DNA of 64,000 nucleotides, taken from Halostella limicola. GTDB lineage: Archaea > Halobacteriota > Halobacteria > Halobacteriales > Natronoarchaeaceae. Location of the stretch: assembly GCF_003675875.1 (NCBI RefSeq), contig NZ_RCDI01000001.1, forward strand, positions 620,001 through 684,000. The letters are read 5' to 3'. Positions within the stretch are counted from its first letter, which is position 1, and the number at the start of each line of letters is the position of its first letter. Positions 35,188-45,480 of this stretch are shown here, piece after piece. Under the pieces are notes generated by a model that worked only from the letters and a program-made list of their open reading frames with translations, searched no databases and had not been told where the DNA came from. The position numbers and the translations under genes were made by a program.

Positions 35188-35571
35188 TCACTCATCCGGA
35201 GGAAAGGGGAGATATGTCCGCCAGCGCGTGATCCCCGTTTCGTCTCCTTCCACGACGAACACTTGTGGGAACTCGCGTTTCGATCCGTCCTTCGCAACGT
35301 GGTGAGTGTCGACCTCGATAGCGTACGTGTCCCCCGCACCGATGGAATTCCGTACCGAAAACCCAGGCTGTTCAACGATATTCGTGAGCGCCCATTCGAA
35401 CGCCTCTCTGATCGCTTCGCGACCCTGATATTCGGAAGCAGGATAATGGGGGTCGATGAAAACGCCATTCTCGGCGTACGTGCTCGCTGCTGCCGCCGCA
35501 TCACTGTTTTCGAAGGCTCTCAGTGCATTCTCGATACGTTCACGGGTGTTTTTATTCGGTTCTACAGTCAT
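35188..35571 (-). CDS. NTF2-like/SnoaL-type protein (127 aa)
   Basis: A small cone-shaped alpha+beta fold. The N-terminal helix TRERIENALRAFENSDAAAA, then TYAENGVFIDPHYPASEYQG, GREAIREAFEWAL and the strand-rich C-terminal half (YAIEVDTHHVAKDGSKREFP, VFVVEGDETGITRWRTYLP) match the nuclear-transport-factor-2/SnoaL family. Members may be isomerases, hydrolases or ligand binders, and nothing here points to a specific one. Length is typical. The gene is monocistronic; the region upstream (35572-35850) shows no gene. Base composition is slightly less GC-rich than neighbours. Confidence 0.8.
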   Translation of the reverse strand: MTVEPNKNTRERIENALRAFENSDAAAAASTYAENGVFIDPHYPASEYQGREAIREAFEWALTNIVEQPGFSVRNSIGAGDTYAIEVDTHHVAKDGSKREFPQVFVVEGDETGITRWRTYLPFPPDE

Positions 35572-35849
35572 TCTGAACCTCGATTATCTCCCATCTAACG
35601 GCGTTACCGATCTGCCGCTTCGATGGAGATCCGATCATCCGATCGTTGCAGTCCGAGGAAAACCATCCCTAGACCTATCTCTAGTCGCTGTCTGGATCTG
35701 TGCGTCTCGTCCTCTTGTCGAGACTATTTCGCTGTTTGCTGCTACTTTCGACCGTCTGGGACTGCGCTCTCTGGGAGTATCTCACTATAGAACTGCTTGT
35801 TTTAGTGATCAGAACGTTAATGGCCATACTACCGAATACCATGCCTGGG

Positions 35850-37357
35850 GAGCGCAACCGAAATCACTTGGAACGTGGACCAAGTGACCGCTGCGTCAAC
35901 GGATTGGGTGGCCGTCATCGACGGCGATCACACGTCACAGTCAACCACCCGTACGCCGAGCTATACGGGTTCCCGCATCCAGACGATCTCGTGGGGAAAC
36001 CGTGGTCCAGCCGGAGCGCCAAAGACGAACAGGAATATCTCGAGGAAAGCATCCTCGCCGCGATACGCGGAAACGGCCGATGGCGTGGCGTCGACGCGAC
36101 GGCAGTACGTTCCCGCATGAACTGTCCCTTTCCCAGTTAGACGACAGACAGTATCTGTGTGTCTGTCGTGAGACCGGCCGGGGTGTCCGGACCGGGGACG
36201 ACGTCGAACATCGCGATCTGCTGGTCGAACACGCGTTTGACGAAATCGACGATGTCGTTTTCATCCTCGACGAGGACGGCGAACTCCGCCACTGGAACGC
36301 GAAACTTTGTGAGATGACCGGCTACACGGACGCCGAACTCGCGGCGTTGGACCCGAACGATGACGACTACGTAGAGACGATAACGGCCACGACGGCGGAG
36401 GCAGAGACAGGTCAGGGACCGGGCGGTCGAGCACTCCGGACAGGGAACGTACAGGTCAGCCAAGACATCCGCTCCGATCCGTCATTCGTGCCGTGGCGAG
36501 AGCAAGCGCTGGATCGCGGCGTCGGATCAGCCGCTGCCGTCCCGCTGGTACATAGCGATACGACGTACGGTATTCTGGCCGTGTATGCTGCCCGTCCGTT
36601 TGCGTTCAGCTATCGCGAGCAAGAGGGGCTCGAAACGCTGGGAGAGGCGATCGGATTCGCCATCAACGCGATCGAACACCGCAAGCTCCTGTTCACCGAT
36701 ACGATCGTCGAACTCGAGTTCACTATCACTGATCCCGAGCTAGTGTTCGTCCGACTCTCCGAGCAGTTCGAGTGCGAACTCGCTATCACTGGGTATGTCG
36801 AATCGGCGACTGGGAACTGGAGCGTGTATCTCGCTGTTGATGGTGTCTCGCCGGGGGCCGTCCGTGATGCGGCAACGGATGATACAGACGTGGCTGAAGT
36901 CCGGATTATTGCCGACGAGGACGATTCAGGCCTACTGGAATGCATCATGAACGGGTCGGCGCTCCAGGAGTTCGGGGCTATACTCACCTCGGGGTCCGTG
37001 GAGAAGGGGCAGGGTCGGTTCTGCATTGAAACGCCTCAGATGACGAATATTCGACAGTTAGCCAACCGACTGCAGACTGAGTATCCGAAATCGACATTGA
37101 TAGCCCAGCGTGAGTTCGACCGTCCCATCCGGAAAGCGGTCGAGTTGCGTCAGTCGATCGAGGAGCGCCTGACCGACCGTCAGCGGGAAGCTCTCACTCG
37201 TGCTTACTACGCCGGCTATTTCGAGTGGCCCCGTCAGAGTACCGCCGGCGATATCGCGGCGTCGATGGATATCGCCGAAACTATGTTCCACTATCACCTG
37301 CGGAACACCCTCGATACCCTAGTCACGGCGTTCACGGAGAAACCGATACTACATTGA
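35850..37357 (+). pseudogene. Bacterio-opsin-activator-like PAS/GAF/HTH regulator, N-terminus broken by two frameshifts
   Basis: From about 36090 on, one open frame encodes: the end of a PAS domain (RRDGSTFPHELSLSQLDD), a second PAS (EHAFDEIDDVVFILDEDGEL), a GAF domain (SAAAVPLVHSDTTYGILAVY), a bacterio-opsin-activator GAF/HTH-associated domain, and a C-terminal HTH_10 (LTDRQREALTRAYYAGYFEW). The first PAS is spread over three frames: VDQVTAASTDWVAVIDGDH, then HVTVNHPYAELYGFPHPDDL, then the main frame. Breaks lie near 35930 and 36090. A shortened protein could start at an internal ATG such as 36002, but it would lose the first PAS. The regulator would control genes in response to redox, light or small ligands. 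It is either decaying or misassembled. Confidence 0.7.
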
Positions 37358-37584
37358 GACCGAGTTTTCCATTTCGAATCTATGTGACTATTCTGCGCCC
37401 GTGGACGGGGCTCGGTGGCGCTGCAGGCTTCGTTCACCCTGGTGCTGCGATGGGCCCCGGGAACGGTCACGATACTCGTCCGCGGATGACTCTATGGTCG
37501 AGACAGCACGTGTCTCTGCTACTGTGGAACGGTTCGAGATCTGCTGAACACTTATCCCCCTGTGCCACGTCGTCTGAGAGAACG

Positions 37585-37764
37585 ATGGGACTTTTCGAAC
37601 GCGTCGGGCGACAGGTCGAACAGTTCAGGCAGACCGCGAAGGAAACGGCTGCGGAGAACGCACGCTATCAGTGTCGAGAGTGCGGCGCGCGGTTTAACGC
37701 CCACGAGGGACAGTGCCCGGAATGCGGGGCGGACGAGGTTACGACCGCACAGCCGGAGGAGTAA
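37585..37764 (+). CDS. Small zinc-ribbon protein (59 aa)
   Basis: An amphipathic N-terminal helix (MGLFERVGRQVEQFRQTAKE) is followed by a zinc ribbon with CREC and CPEC knuckles (residues about 33-36 and 47-50) and a short acidic tail. This matches a widespread haloarchaeal mini-protein type (I believe DUF7129-like). The role is unknown; the helix could bind a membrane or a partner protein. The longer upstream reading of the frame is noise; the ATG after CGAGAGAACG gives the family length. Confidence 0.72.
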   Translation: MGLFERVGRQVEQFRQTAKETAAENARYQCRECGARFNAHEGQCPECGADEVTTAQPEE

Positions 37765-37925
37765 GTACCAGCAGAGCCCGTTACATTTCGCGGTGGGACT
37801 GATCTCATTTGGAGTCTTATATTCTCACTTGTAGATGGCTTCCGATCCGGTTGTTGTCGTCGTATTTGTGGTATTTTGGTCTAGTTATTAAGTATAGATG
37901 GGTACTAATACTGATGTAACGTCTA

Positions 37926-38228
37926 ATGCACGACCTGACAGGATTCCAGCGCGATCTGCTGTACACGACTGCCGGACTCGATGAGCCGCACGGTCTCGCG
38001 ATCAAAGACGCGATGGAAGCGTATTACGAGAAAGAGGTACACCACGGCCGGTTGTACCCGAACCTCGACACACTGGTCGATCAGGGATTAGTGAGCAAGC
38101 GCGCAAAGGACCGGCGAACGAATGAGTACCGGTTAACGCAGCGTGGTCGACGCGAGATTCAGAACCGCCGGGAATGGGAACAGCAGTACCTCTCTGCGGA
38201 CTCTCACGCGGACACCGTTTCCGCCTGA
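37926..38228 (+). CDS. PadR-family transcriptional regulator (100 aa)
   Basis: A compact winged-helix repressor: MHDLTGFQRDLLYTTAGLDE, GLAIKDAMEAYYEKEVHHGR, LYPNLDTLVDQGLVSK and RTNEYRLTQRGRREI. The LYPxLxxLxxxGLV and YxLTxxGR elements are the PadR signature; the recognition helix lies around residues 25-40. The C-terminal dimerisation helix is short, as in haloarchaeal small PadR proteins. An AT-rich zone just upstream (37860-37920) carries a likely promoter and operator. The neighbouring leftward gene is another regulator and the targets are unknown. Confidence 0.87.
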   Translation: MHDLTGFQRDLLYTTAGLDEPHGLAIKDAMEAYYEKEVHHGRLYPNLDTLVDQGLVSKRAKDRRTNEYRLTQRGRREIQNRREWEQQYLSADSHADTVSA

Positions 38229-38248
38229 GCCGCGGTTCTCCCCCTTCT

Positions 38249-38947
38249 CTACACGGAGTCGATCCTATCCGCTATCGAACGGTCTTCATAGAGAGCGACT
38301 AATCGAGCCTCTGCCTTGCGGAGGTGGTTCGCAGCGGTACTCTTCGAACACCCGACTGCGTCCGCGATCTCTCGAACGCTGGTCTGGCGAGGGATCTCGT
38401 AATAGCCCTGATCCCGTGCGACCGTCAACACCTCCTCCTGTCGGACTGTCAAAGCCGTTGCGATCGACTCTCGGTACGCGTCGTACTCTCCGAGCCGGTT
38501 GACCGTCACTGAGAGGTGATCAGGGAGCTCGGCCACGACGGTCCGAAGGCTCTCGGACTCGCCGGCGATCTCGAAGACCATCTCTCCGTCGGTACCGTAC
38601 TCGATCGGCGGTACGACGAGCAGATCCGTGGTTGCGAGGAGTTCCCGGAAGCGGTGCGCGTGTTCGTTGGCGGCTTCCCGCACGTAGACGTAGAAACTCC
38701 GGTCGTCGACGGGCGTCATATCGTACTCGCAGATCGTACTGACGGCCTCGAGTGCCGCGAGGTACTCGTCGCGACCGTCCTCGACGTCACCGACGATGTG
38801 AAAGAGGGAGGCGACGTACTCCGGATTCGAGTAGTTCCAGTGCCGGAGATACGCTCGCCGAATTGACCCCTGCTCCGCGAGGAACTGCTGCATGGGATGC
38901 CGTGTTTCGGGCGGGAATTCGAGCCGCAACTGGAGATACCGTATCAC
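38249..38947 (-). CDS. Bacterio-opsin-activator-type HTH_10 regulator (232 aa)
   Basis: A haloarchaeal regulator with an N-terminal sensory-like domain (VIRYLQLRLEFPPETRHPMQ to about residue 165) and a C-terminal HTH_10 domain: LTVRQEEVLTVARDQGYYEI, then TSVREIADAVGCSKSTAANH. I place the start at the GTG beginning VIRYLQLRLE because upstream codons are unlike the family, though an earlier start is open. It is divergent from the broken cytochrome P450 gene beginning at 39.0 kb, a common place for a controlling regulator; that link is inference. Confidence 0.82.
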   Translation of the reverse strand: MIRYLQLRLEFPPETRHPMQQFLAEQGSIRRAYLRHWNYSNPEYVASLFHIVGDVEDGRDEYLAALEAVSTICEYDMTPVDDRSFYVYVREAANEHAHRFRELLATTDLLVVPPIEYGTDGEMVFEIAGESESLRTVVAELPDHLSVTVNRLGEYDAYRESIATALTVRQEEVLTVARDQGYYEIPRQTSVREIADAVGCSKSTAANHLRKAEARLVALYEDRSIADRIDSV

Positions 38948-39028
38948 GCAATAGGATAGCGCACTAACATAAAAAAGGTGGACCTGTCCGACAGAACACC
39001 GTAGTCCCAGCAACGCAAATTACTGCGC

Positions 39029-39660
39029 ATGAGCGCTGAAACGAGCTACCCGCCCGGTCCAAGCGGATTGCCGGTCGTCGGCAACACGGCGATCTGAGTC
39101 GCGACATCTCCCAGTTCTATGAGCGACTGCGCGACGAGTACGGCCGGATAGCGAGCTATCAGGTGTTCGGGACGGACGCTTGCATGGTCGCTCACCCGAC
39201 CGCGATCCAGCAGATCCTCCTCGACGACCCCGACGCCTTCGAGAAAGGCGAGGTCATCACCCGAAACCTCAACGACGCCATGGGAGAAGGGTTGTTCCTG
39301 ACGGAAGGCGACCAGTGGCAAAACCAGCGGTCGCACGTCCAACCGGCGTTCTATCGAGACCGGTTAACCACGTACGTCCCCGAGATGCGCGCTACGGCAG
39401 CGGAAACAGTCGCGCAGTGGCGCGACGGGGCAATCGTCGATGTGAACGACGCTATGACGGAGATGACGATGGACGTGCTCGGTCGGACGCTATTCGGTGT
39501 GGACGTTACGGACAATCCCGTAGTGGCCGAAGCGTCACAAGCGATCCTCGCCCGGTTCGACACGAGCCGGTTCTGGTCGTTCCTACCGGACACGATCCCG
39601 ACGCCAACGAATCGGCGATACCGACGAGAACTCGCACGACTTCGGAGGTTCGTTGATCAC
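39029..39660 (+). pseudogene. Cytochrome P450, N-terminal fragment, frameshifted and cut by a TnpB element
   Basis: The first frame reads MSAETSYPPGPSGLPVVGNT then stops; the family signal continues in another frame as GDLSRDISQFYERLRDEYGR, with a small deletion near 39090. It then runs through QILLDDPDAFEKG, LTEGDQWQNQRSHVQPAFYR and FYRDRLTTYVPEMRATAAET to about RRELARLRRFVD. There the TnpB element begins. The I-helix, ExxR motif and heme-binding Cys loop are missing, and I could not find them after the element. The gene is dead, having suffered a frameshift, an insertion and loss of the 3' half. Confidence 0.8.
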
Positions 39661-39669
39661 CGCAGTACA

Positions 39670-39707
39670 GCGCGGAAGCCCACCGCTTCAGGGGTGGGAG
39701 GAAGCGC
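39670..39707. repeat. Left-end hairpin of the TnpB element
   Basis: CCCACC (39679-39684) pairs with GGTGGG (39693-39698), with outer GCGC arms at 39670-39673 and 39704-39707. Subterminal hairpins like this are recognised by the HUH transposase of the family. Confidence 0.65.
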
Positions 39708-39768
39708 GTAAACTCTGTGCCACAGACCACCGATACCCGCAGGACCGACTCCCGAAATAATCACTGCT

Positions 39769-39776
39769 AATATAAA
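39769..39776 (+). promoter_or_regulatory. Probable TATA box of tnpB
   Basis: AATATAAA lies about 26 bases before the tnpB ATG. The spacing suggests transcription starting at or just before the start codon, that is, a leaderless mRNA as is common in haloarchaea. Confidence 0.45.
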
Positions 39777-39801
39777 CAGTCACCCTCAATGTGAGTGTGT
39801 C

Positions 39802-41052
<1,251 letters not shown>

Positions 41053-41067
41053 ATGACAGGTGATCCC

Positions 41068-41955
41068 ATGACCGAGAATCAGATCGTGTTTCGTGGTGGC
41101 CGGCGAACGGTCCTCGGATTCGCCGTCGCGTTCGCAGTCGTGACCGCGATCTGGGTGCCGCTCACTGCCGCCGTCGCCGATCAGTCAGCATGGATCAAGC
41201 TGGCAACCGAAATCAGCAAATTCGCAGTCATCCTCGGATTCGTCGCAGTCCTCCTGCGGAGTGATACGGTGCGGTTCGCTGAACTGGGTCTCTCTCGCCA
41301 ACATCTCCTCGCTGCTCTCATCGTCTTTGGTGGGTTCTGGATAGCGATGAACCTCCTTGGCGTTGGTCTGGCCGTGGTTACTGACAATCAGTGGGCTCTG
41401 CAGTTGCTGTGGTCGTTGCCCGAATCGGACCCCACGTTCCAGCGATACGCATCACTCCCCGCGACATCGTTACTACTTATACTTCTCAATTTCCTCGTCA
41501 TCGGCCTCGTCGAGGAGATCGCGTTCCGCGGATACTTTCAGTCGAAAATCATCGCACTGCTCGGCGATAGCACACGCCGACACATCGCTCTCGGGATCGG
41601 TGTGACGAGCCTCGTGTTCGGTGTTCTTCACACACCTGCCGCCGTGGTCGATGGGCAGTCGCTCGACGGAATCCTCGCCGCGGCACTCGCCCCCACTGTA
41701 ACGGCCGTGCTGTTCGGGGCTTTCTACGAATTGACACATAACGTCTATTTCGTGGCGTTGCTGCACGGCTTCGGGAACACATGGCCGCTCGTAGTGGACT
41801 GGACGAACTGGTCGGGGACCGCACTCATCGCCTTCTGGGTCTGTGCTGCTGGTATCTATCTCGCCACGACGTTCGCTTATCGGTACTGGCTGGCAGCCCG
41901 CGAACAGGTGCCGCTACGAACTAGAGACGATGATGGACACGCACTGCGTGGCTGA
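41068..41955 (+). CDS. CPBP-family intramembrane metalloprotease (CAAX-type)
   Basis: A polytopic membrane protein (about 295 residues, eight or so spans) of the CPBP/Abi family. Conserved motifs are EEIAFRGYFQSK (the EExxxR site, about residue 150), FGVLHTP (His) and FGAFYELTHNVYFVALLHGF (second His site), which form the buried active centre. Family members process prenylated or membrane proteins, or protect against bacteriocins. The ATG at 41068 (MTENQIVFRGGRR) sits behind GGTGAT; the earlier ATG at 41053 touches the TnpB element's end and is probably an artefact. The gene lies immediately downstream of the element, which may have altered its promoter. Confidence 0.86.
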   Translation: MTENQIVFRGGRRTVLGFAVAFAVVTAIWVPLTAAVADQSAWIKLATEISKFAVILGFVAVLLRSDTVRFAELGLSRQHLLAALIVFGGFWIAMNLLGVGLAVVTDNQWALQLLWSLPESDPTFQRYASLPATSLLLILLNFLVIGLVEEIAFRGYFQSKIIALLGDSTRRHIALGIGVTSLVFGVLHTPAAVVDGQSLDGILAAALAPTVTAVLFGAFYELTHNVYFVALLHGFGNTWPLVVDWTNWSGTALIAFWVCAAGIYLATTFAYRYWLAAREQVPLRTRDDDGHALRG

Positions 41956-42043
41956 AGGTATTCCCTCGGTATCGGTAAAAGAAGTGTATCGACTCCAGTA
42001 CCACGAAATATAGGTGAAAACTCACCCTTTAGGGGAGGGTAGC

Positions 42044-42217
42044 TCAATCGGTCTCAAGAGACTGGCGCGTTTGCTGCATAGCAACTAACTCCTCCACGAG
42101 TGCTGTGGCGATGTCTGGCGTGGGATGTACCAAAGCGATCTCTATCGCTTGCCGTCGACTCCGATGTGCCGCTCGGAGCGATCGATAGAGCCGATACCGT
42201 GTTCGTACTCGTATCAT
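42044..42217 (-). CDS. Small unknown basic protein (57 aa)
   Basis: Reads MIRVRTRYRLYRSLRAAHRS at the start, and ends with a helix (ATALVEELVAMQQTRQSLET). The basic N-terminal half could bind nucleic acid, but no family is recognised. It lies directly downstream of the frameshifted TRAM gene on the same strand. The composition is plausible and the support weak, so it may not be a gene. Confidence 0.3.
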   Translation of the reverse strand: MIRVRTRYRLYRSLRAAHRSRRQAIEIALVHPTPDIATALVEELVAMQQTRQSLETD

Positions 42218-42227
42218 ATCTCTTTCA

Positions 42228-42660
42228 CTAGGGGTGCTGCTTGTACTCAGCGTGTCGTTCAACCACGTCCGCAAACACGATGGTGTCGCAGACATTCGTG
42301 ATCTCGATCGTCACCCGTTCTCCCTGCTCTGCCTTCGGGACGATGATCACGTAACCGTGTTCGATGCGGGCGCTACCGTCGTCCTGATCGCCAAGGGCTT
42401 CGATATCGACCGTCAGCTGTTCGCCTTCATTAATTGGCGCTCCGTTATCTTGAGCCTGTTCCGGTTGTGTCTCCGCGTCGATGCCCAGGACTTCCTCGCG
42501 GAGACGTATCAATGCACAGTTTCGAAAGGACGGCAATGCGGCAGATCACCAGGGCGAATATCGCCAACCGAGATCTCCCGTTTAGAGATTTCGATAACGT
42601 ACAAATCGTCCTGTTCCTCTCTTGATGCGGTATACAAGGCAAGTAAGTCGATGTGTTGAT
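42228..42660 (-). pseudogene. TRAM-domain protein with internal frameshift
   Basis: The C-terminal part, read in one frame from about 42525, encodes LTVDIEALGDQDDGSARIEH followed by GYVIIVPKAEQGERVTIEIT, a TRAM RNA-binding beta barrel typical of small haloarchaeal TRAM proteins. The N-terminal part is in another frame: LLALYTASREEQDDLYVIEI then SKREISVGDIRPGD, matching the usual start of these proteins (LLCLF...EEQDDxYVIEIPKREI). The break is near 42535. Intact relatives have both parts in one chain, so a single indel has split the gene. The normal role is probably RNA binding or chaperoning. Confidence 0.65.
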
Positions 42661-42733
42661 CGGCCGTCAGTGATCAGAGCTATCGCAGGAGACGCGCCGG
42701 TTGCTCAGTGCCTTCTCACGGCACAGAAGTGAC

Positions 42734-43660
42734 TCAGCGGCCGTTACCCGGCGTCGTTGGCCGTTCACCAGTTCGGCCTCGTCCGCCCTGATAGCTACAG
42801 ACGAACGCATACGCCAGCCCGCCGACCGCGCCGATGACGAGCACCCCAGGACCGACGCCCAGAGGGATCTCGGTCGGTGTAGACACAAACGAGAACAGGT
42901 AGGTCAGGGTCCCCGGCGTCCCGATCGTGATCGACTCGACGCCGAGGACCGACAGGGCGAGCGGGCCGCCAACTGCTAGGAGGAGCAACACTGCGAACGT
43001 CGCGACGGCTGCCCCTGCGAACGCGTCCCAGACGACGGCAGTTACTGACAGGGCGCACGGCCGGTCACCTTCGCGGCCGAGTATCCGGACGCCGTCCGGA
43101 TGGTCTTCGAGTCGCACGTCAGCAGGAAAGCCCAACGGCGTCAGCGTCATCCAAAGGTCGGCGACCGCACCCGCGGCATTGGCGGCCAGCGGGACGATCA
43201 GCCAGCCCCACTCGAAGGCGAGCATCGCCGGCACGCCGACGGCGGTCATCACGACGAGCGGCGTCAGCAGGACGACGATAAACTGGTTACGCGAGAACTC
43301 GTGGTCCGTCGTGGCGTAAGCGTATGGCAAGATGAAGTGCGCAACGCCGACCCCGTAGGACGCCTCGCCGCCGTAGTATCGGATGGCGAGCCCGTGTAAC
43401 CACTCGTGGGGAACGACGAACCCGGTCCCCAGTACCACGATGACGAGAACGTTCAGTGTGTCCGTCCATCAGTCGACGCCGGCGGGGCCGAACTGAAACA
43501 ATGCCGCGTGGCCAGTCACCACCTGATACAGACCGCTGAGAGCGGCCGCCGCGACGACGAACCCGAGCGTGCTAAGTGCGGTCATCTGGATGGTGAGTCC
43601 CCGGGTGAGTTCGAGGTCCGCGAGGACGGTCTCCTGCCTGGTACCGCCACTAGTCGCCAT
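42734..43660 (-). pseudogene. DUF3267-type membrane metalloprotease with one in-frame TGA
   Basis: One continuous frame runs from an ATG at 43660 (MATSGGTRQETVLADLELTR) to 42734, interrupted only by TGA at 43469-43471. Before it lies a membrane span (MTALSTLGFVVAAAALSGLY); after it, VLGTGFVVPHEWLHGLAIRY carries the zinc motif HEWLH, followed by four to five spans. This is the layout of DUF3267 putative metalloproteases. A 234-residue product could restart at the ATG at 43438 and would keep the zinc site but lose the first span and linker. It is either a recent nonsense mutation or a sequencing error; the rest is well preserved. Confidence 0.72.
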
Positions 43661-44455
43661 ACTAATTTGTCCGCAGGAAACACGTTATAACTACCGTCGG
43701 TGCAGCGGATTCAGATGGTCAAAAGTGGCACCAATCCGTTTCGCTCGACTTTTTCATTGCCTGAAACCAAGTCCACGGATGGGCACCGCATACCCGTGCG
43801 CTTCTCACAGTTGTGCCCATCGCTACTGATCGGACAACCTCTGCAAGCCTCAATATTCGAAACAGGTAATGCGGACATCCTCGTTCAGTTCTGAGGCGTG
43901 TCTTTTGCAGTGTGCGAGAGGAGTGTTGGGTGGCCCCTGGCTCGTGGACCAGGGGCGAGCGTCGCTGGCATCGGATCGACGGACTGCGGCTCACCGACTG
44001 CGTGATCCAGTCCGCTGTTCGGCGGCGTATCCTCACTGCCGGATGGGATGACATGACATGCACAGATGGGTGTGGCAGTGACGATACGGGGAGAGAGGCC
44101 ACGACGCTGGTATTAAGTCTCGTGTTCGCCGCAAAGATTTCGCCGTATCGACGCTCTCACGCAAAAATGGAGGTGTCACGAACCCCCGGTCATCCCGACG
44201 GGGGTTCGCGACGGACTGGATCCGTGGGGAGCCTCTGTCCGTTCCGAGCGCGGGTACCGTCAGGGCGGTCAGCTGCAAAGCCCCGGAGCGCTCACCGCAC
44301 CGACGGTAGATCAGTCGGCAACATTACTAGTAATAAATCTTATGGGTCATCTCCGGGCAGGGAGATGCCTCGGCCTTTCGCAAGTGAAGGTTCCGTGGGC
44401 ATCCCGGGAGTTCGAAGCCGGCACACCGGAAGAAAAGAATGGCTCGCCGTCGCAC
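43661..44455. other. 800-bp stretch without a supported gene
   Basis: I see no convincing protein. A minus-strand frame at 43711-43878 encodes a 55-residue peptide with CRGCP and further Cys but has weak coding character. A perfect 10-bp inverted repeat lies at 44179-44208. No RNA gene was recognised. Confidence 0.4.
44179..44208. repeat. Perfect 10-bp inverted repeat
   Basis: CGAACCCCCG (44179-44188) and CGGGGGTTCG (44199-44208) can form a strong hairpin with a 10-base loop. It stands in a gene-free stretch about 250 bases before the phosphotransferase. It could be a structured RNA element or terminator; no T-run follows. Confidence 0.45.
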
Positions 44456-45445
44456 GTGGAAACCGTGACCCGCCCCTCTGAAACTGCCGTCCGGGCAGCG
44501 CTCGCCGACCTTCGGCCGGGCACGACCGTCCGGGACCTCGCCACCGTCGAGGCCGGGAAGAACGCGGTGTACGCGGTGACGTTCGCGGATCGGGAGGCGA
44601 TCTTGAAGGTGGGAACGGCGTCGCCCGACCGCGTGCGGGCCGAACCCGCGATCCTGCGGTTCGTCCGCGACCGGACCGGGGTTCCGGTGCCCGCGGTACT
44701 CGCAGTGAGCGACGACGTCCTCGAACACCCTTGCTGTCTGTTCGAACGGGTGGCCGGACGGACGGTCCCGGACCGACCGACAGATCTCTCGTCGGACGTC
44801 CTCGCGCGTCTCTGCGAGGACGGCGGGCGACATCTCGCCGCGCTCCACGAGGTCGACTCGTTCGAGACGGTCGGCCCGCTCGTTCCGGGCGACGACGGCG
44901 TCGCGGTCAGGGGGTCCTACGAGGACTGGCCGTCGCTGTTGGAACGGGCGATGACCGCCAAGATCGAGGCTCTCGGCGGACGGTTCGACCGCTACGAGGC
45001 GACACTCCAGGACTACGTGGCGTCGGCCGTCGACGAGCACCGCCGTTCCGCATCGGTCGACCCCGTCCTCGTCCACATGGATTATCGGCCCGCGAACCTG
45101 GTGTTCGACCCCGACGAGCCGTTCCGTACGCGAGCGGTCCTCGACTGGGCCGGCGCGGCCGCGGCGCCGGCCGCCTACGAGATCGCCCACGCCGAGGCGC
45201 TGTTGACTGACTGGCCTCGACTCGGCGCTGCCGATCGAGCGGATCTCCGTGTACGCTTTCGGTCCGGATATGCCCCCGAGGTCGACGTCCCCGAGATCCC
45301 GACCCTCTACCGGGTCGATGCTCGGCTCCGTCTCATGAAGCATCTCGATCTGGAGGTCGACGAGTCGGACGAGTCGGCCCGCGAGGCTCGCGCGGCCGAG
45401 CACGTGCGATCGCTCGCCGCGCTTGGCGTCCTTTCGGAGCCGTGA
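44456..45445 (+). CDS. Aminoglycoside-phosphotransferase-family kinase
   Basis: A protein-kinase-like small-molecule kinase of about 330 residues. The glycine/ATP region is near AGKNAVYAVTFADREAILKV (Lys about 42), the hinge-linked core contains VLVHMDYRPANLVFD (catalytic loop with Asp and Asn), and AVLDWAGAAAAPAAYEIAHA carries the metal-binding Asp. All catalytic parts are present. Substrates in this family range from antibiotics to sugars, choline and homoserine, so resistance should not be assumed. The start is uncertain: GTG at 44456 or 44465 fits the family, while an ATG at 44342 would add about 38 poorly conserved residues. Confidence 0.82.
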   Translation: METVTRPSETAVRAALADLRPGTTVRDLATVEAGKNAVYAVTFADREAILKVGTASPDRVRAEPAILRFVRDRTGVPVPAVLAVSDDVLEHPCCLFERVAGRTVPDRPTDLSSDVLARLCEDGGRHLAALHEVDSFETVGPLVPGDDGVAVRGSYEDWPSLLERAMTAKIEALGGRFDRYEATLQDYVASAVDEHRRSASVDPVLVHMDYRPANLVFDPDEPFRTRAVLDWAGAAAAPAAYEIAHAEALLTDWPRLGAADRADLRVRFRSGYAPEVDVPEIPTLYRVDARLRLMKHLDLEVDESDESAREARAAEHVRSLAALGVLSEP

Positions 45446-45480
45446 GTCGTTATTGACGAGACACGACTCTCAGAGTCCCC

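Noticed and set aside
42030-42060. tRNA-like string GGTAGCTCAATCGGTC
   Set aside because: It resembles a D-arm, but no acceptor stem, anticodon arm or T-loop follows; chance similarity at the end of a small gene.
43711-43878. 55-codon minus-strand frame with CRGCP and other cysteines
   Set aside because: Cys spacing is irregular, codon third-position bias is weak and no family is recognised; left as an unsupported possibility.
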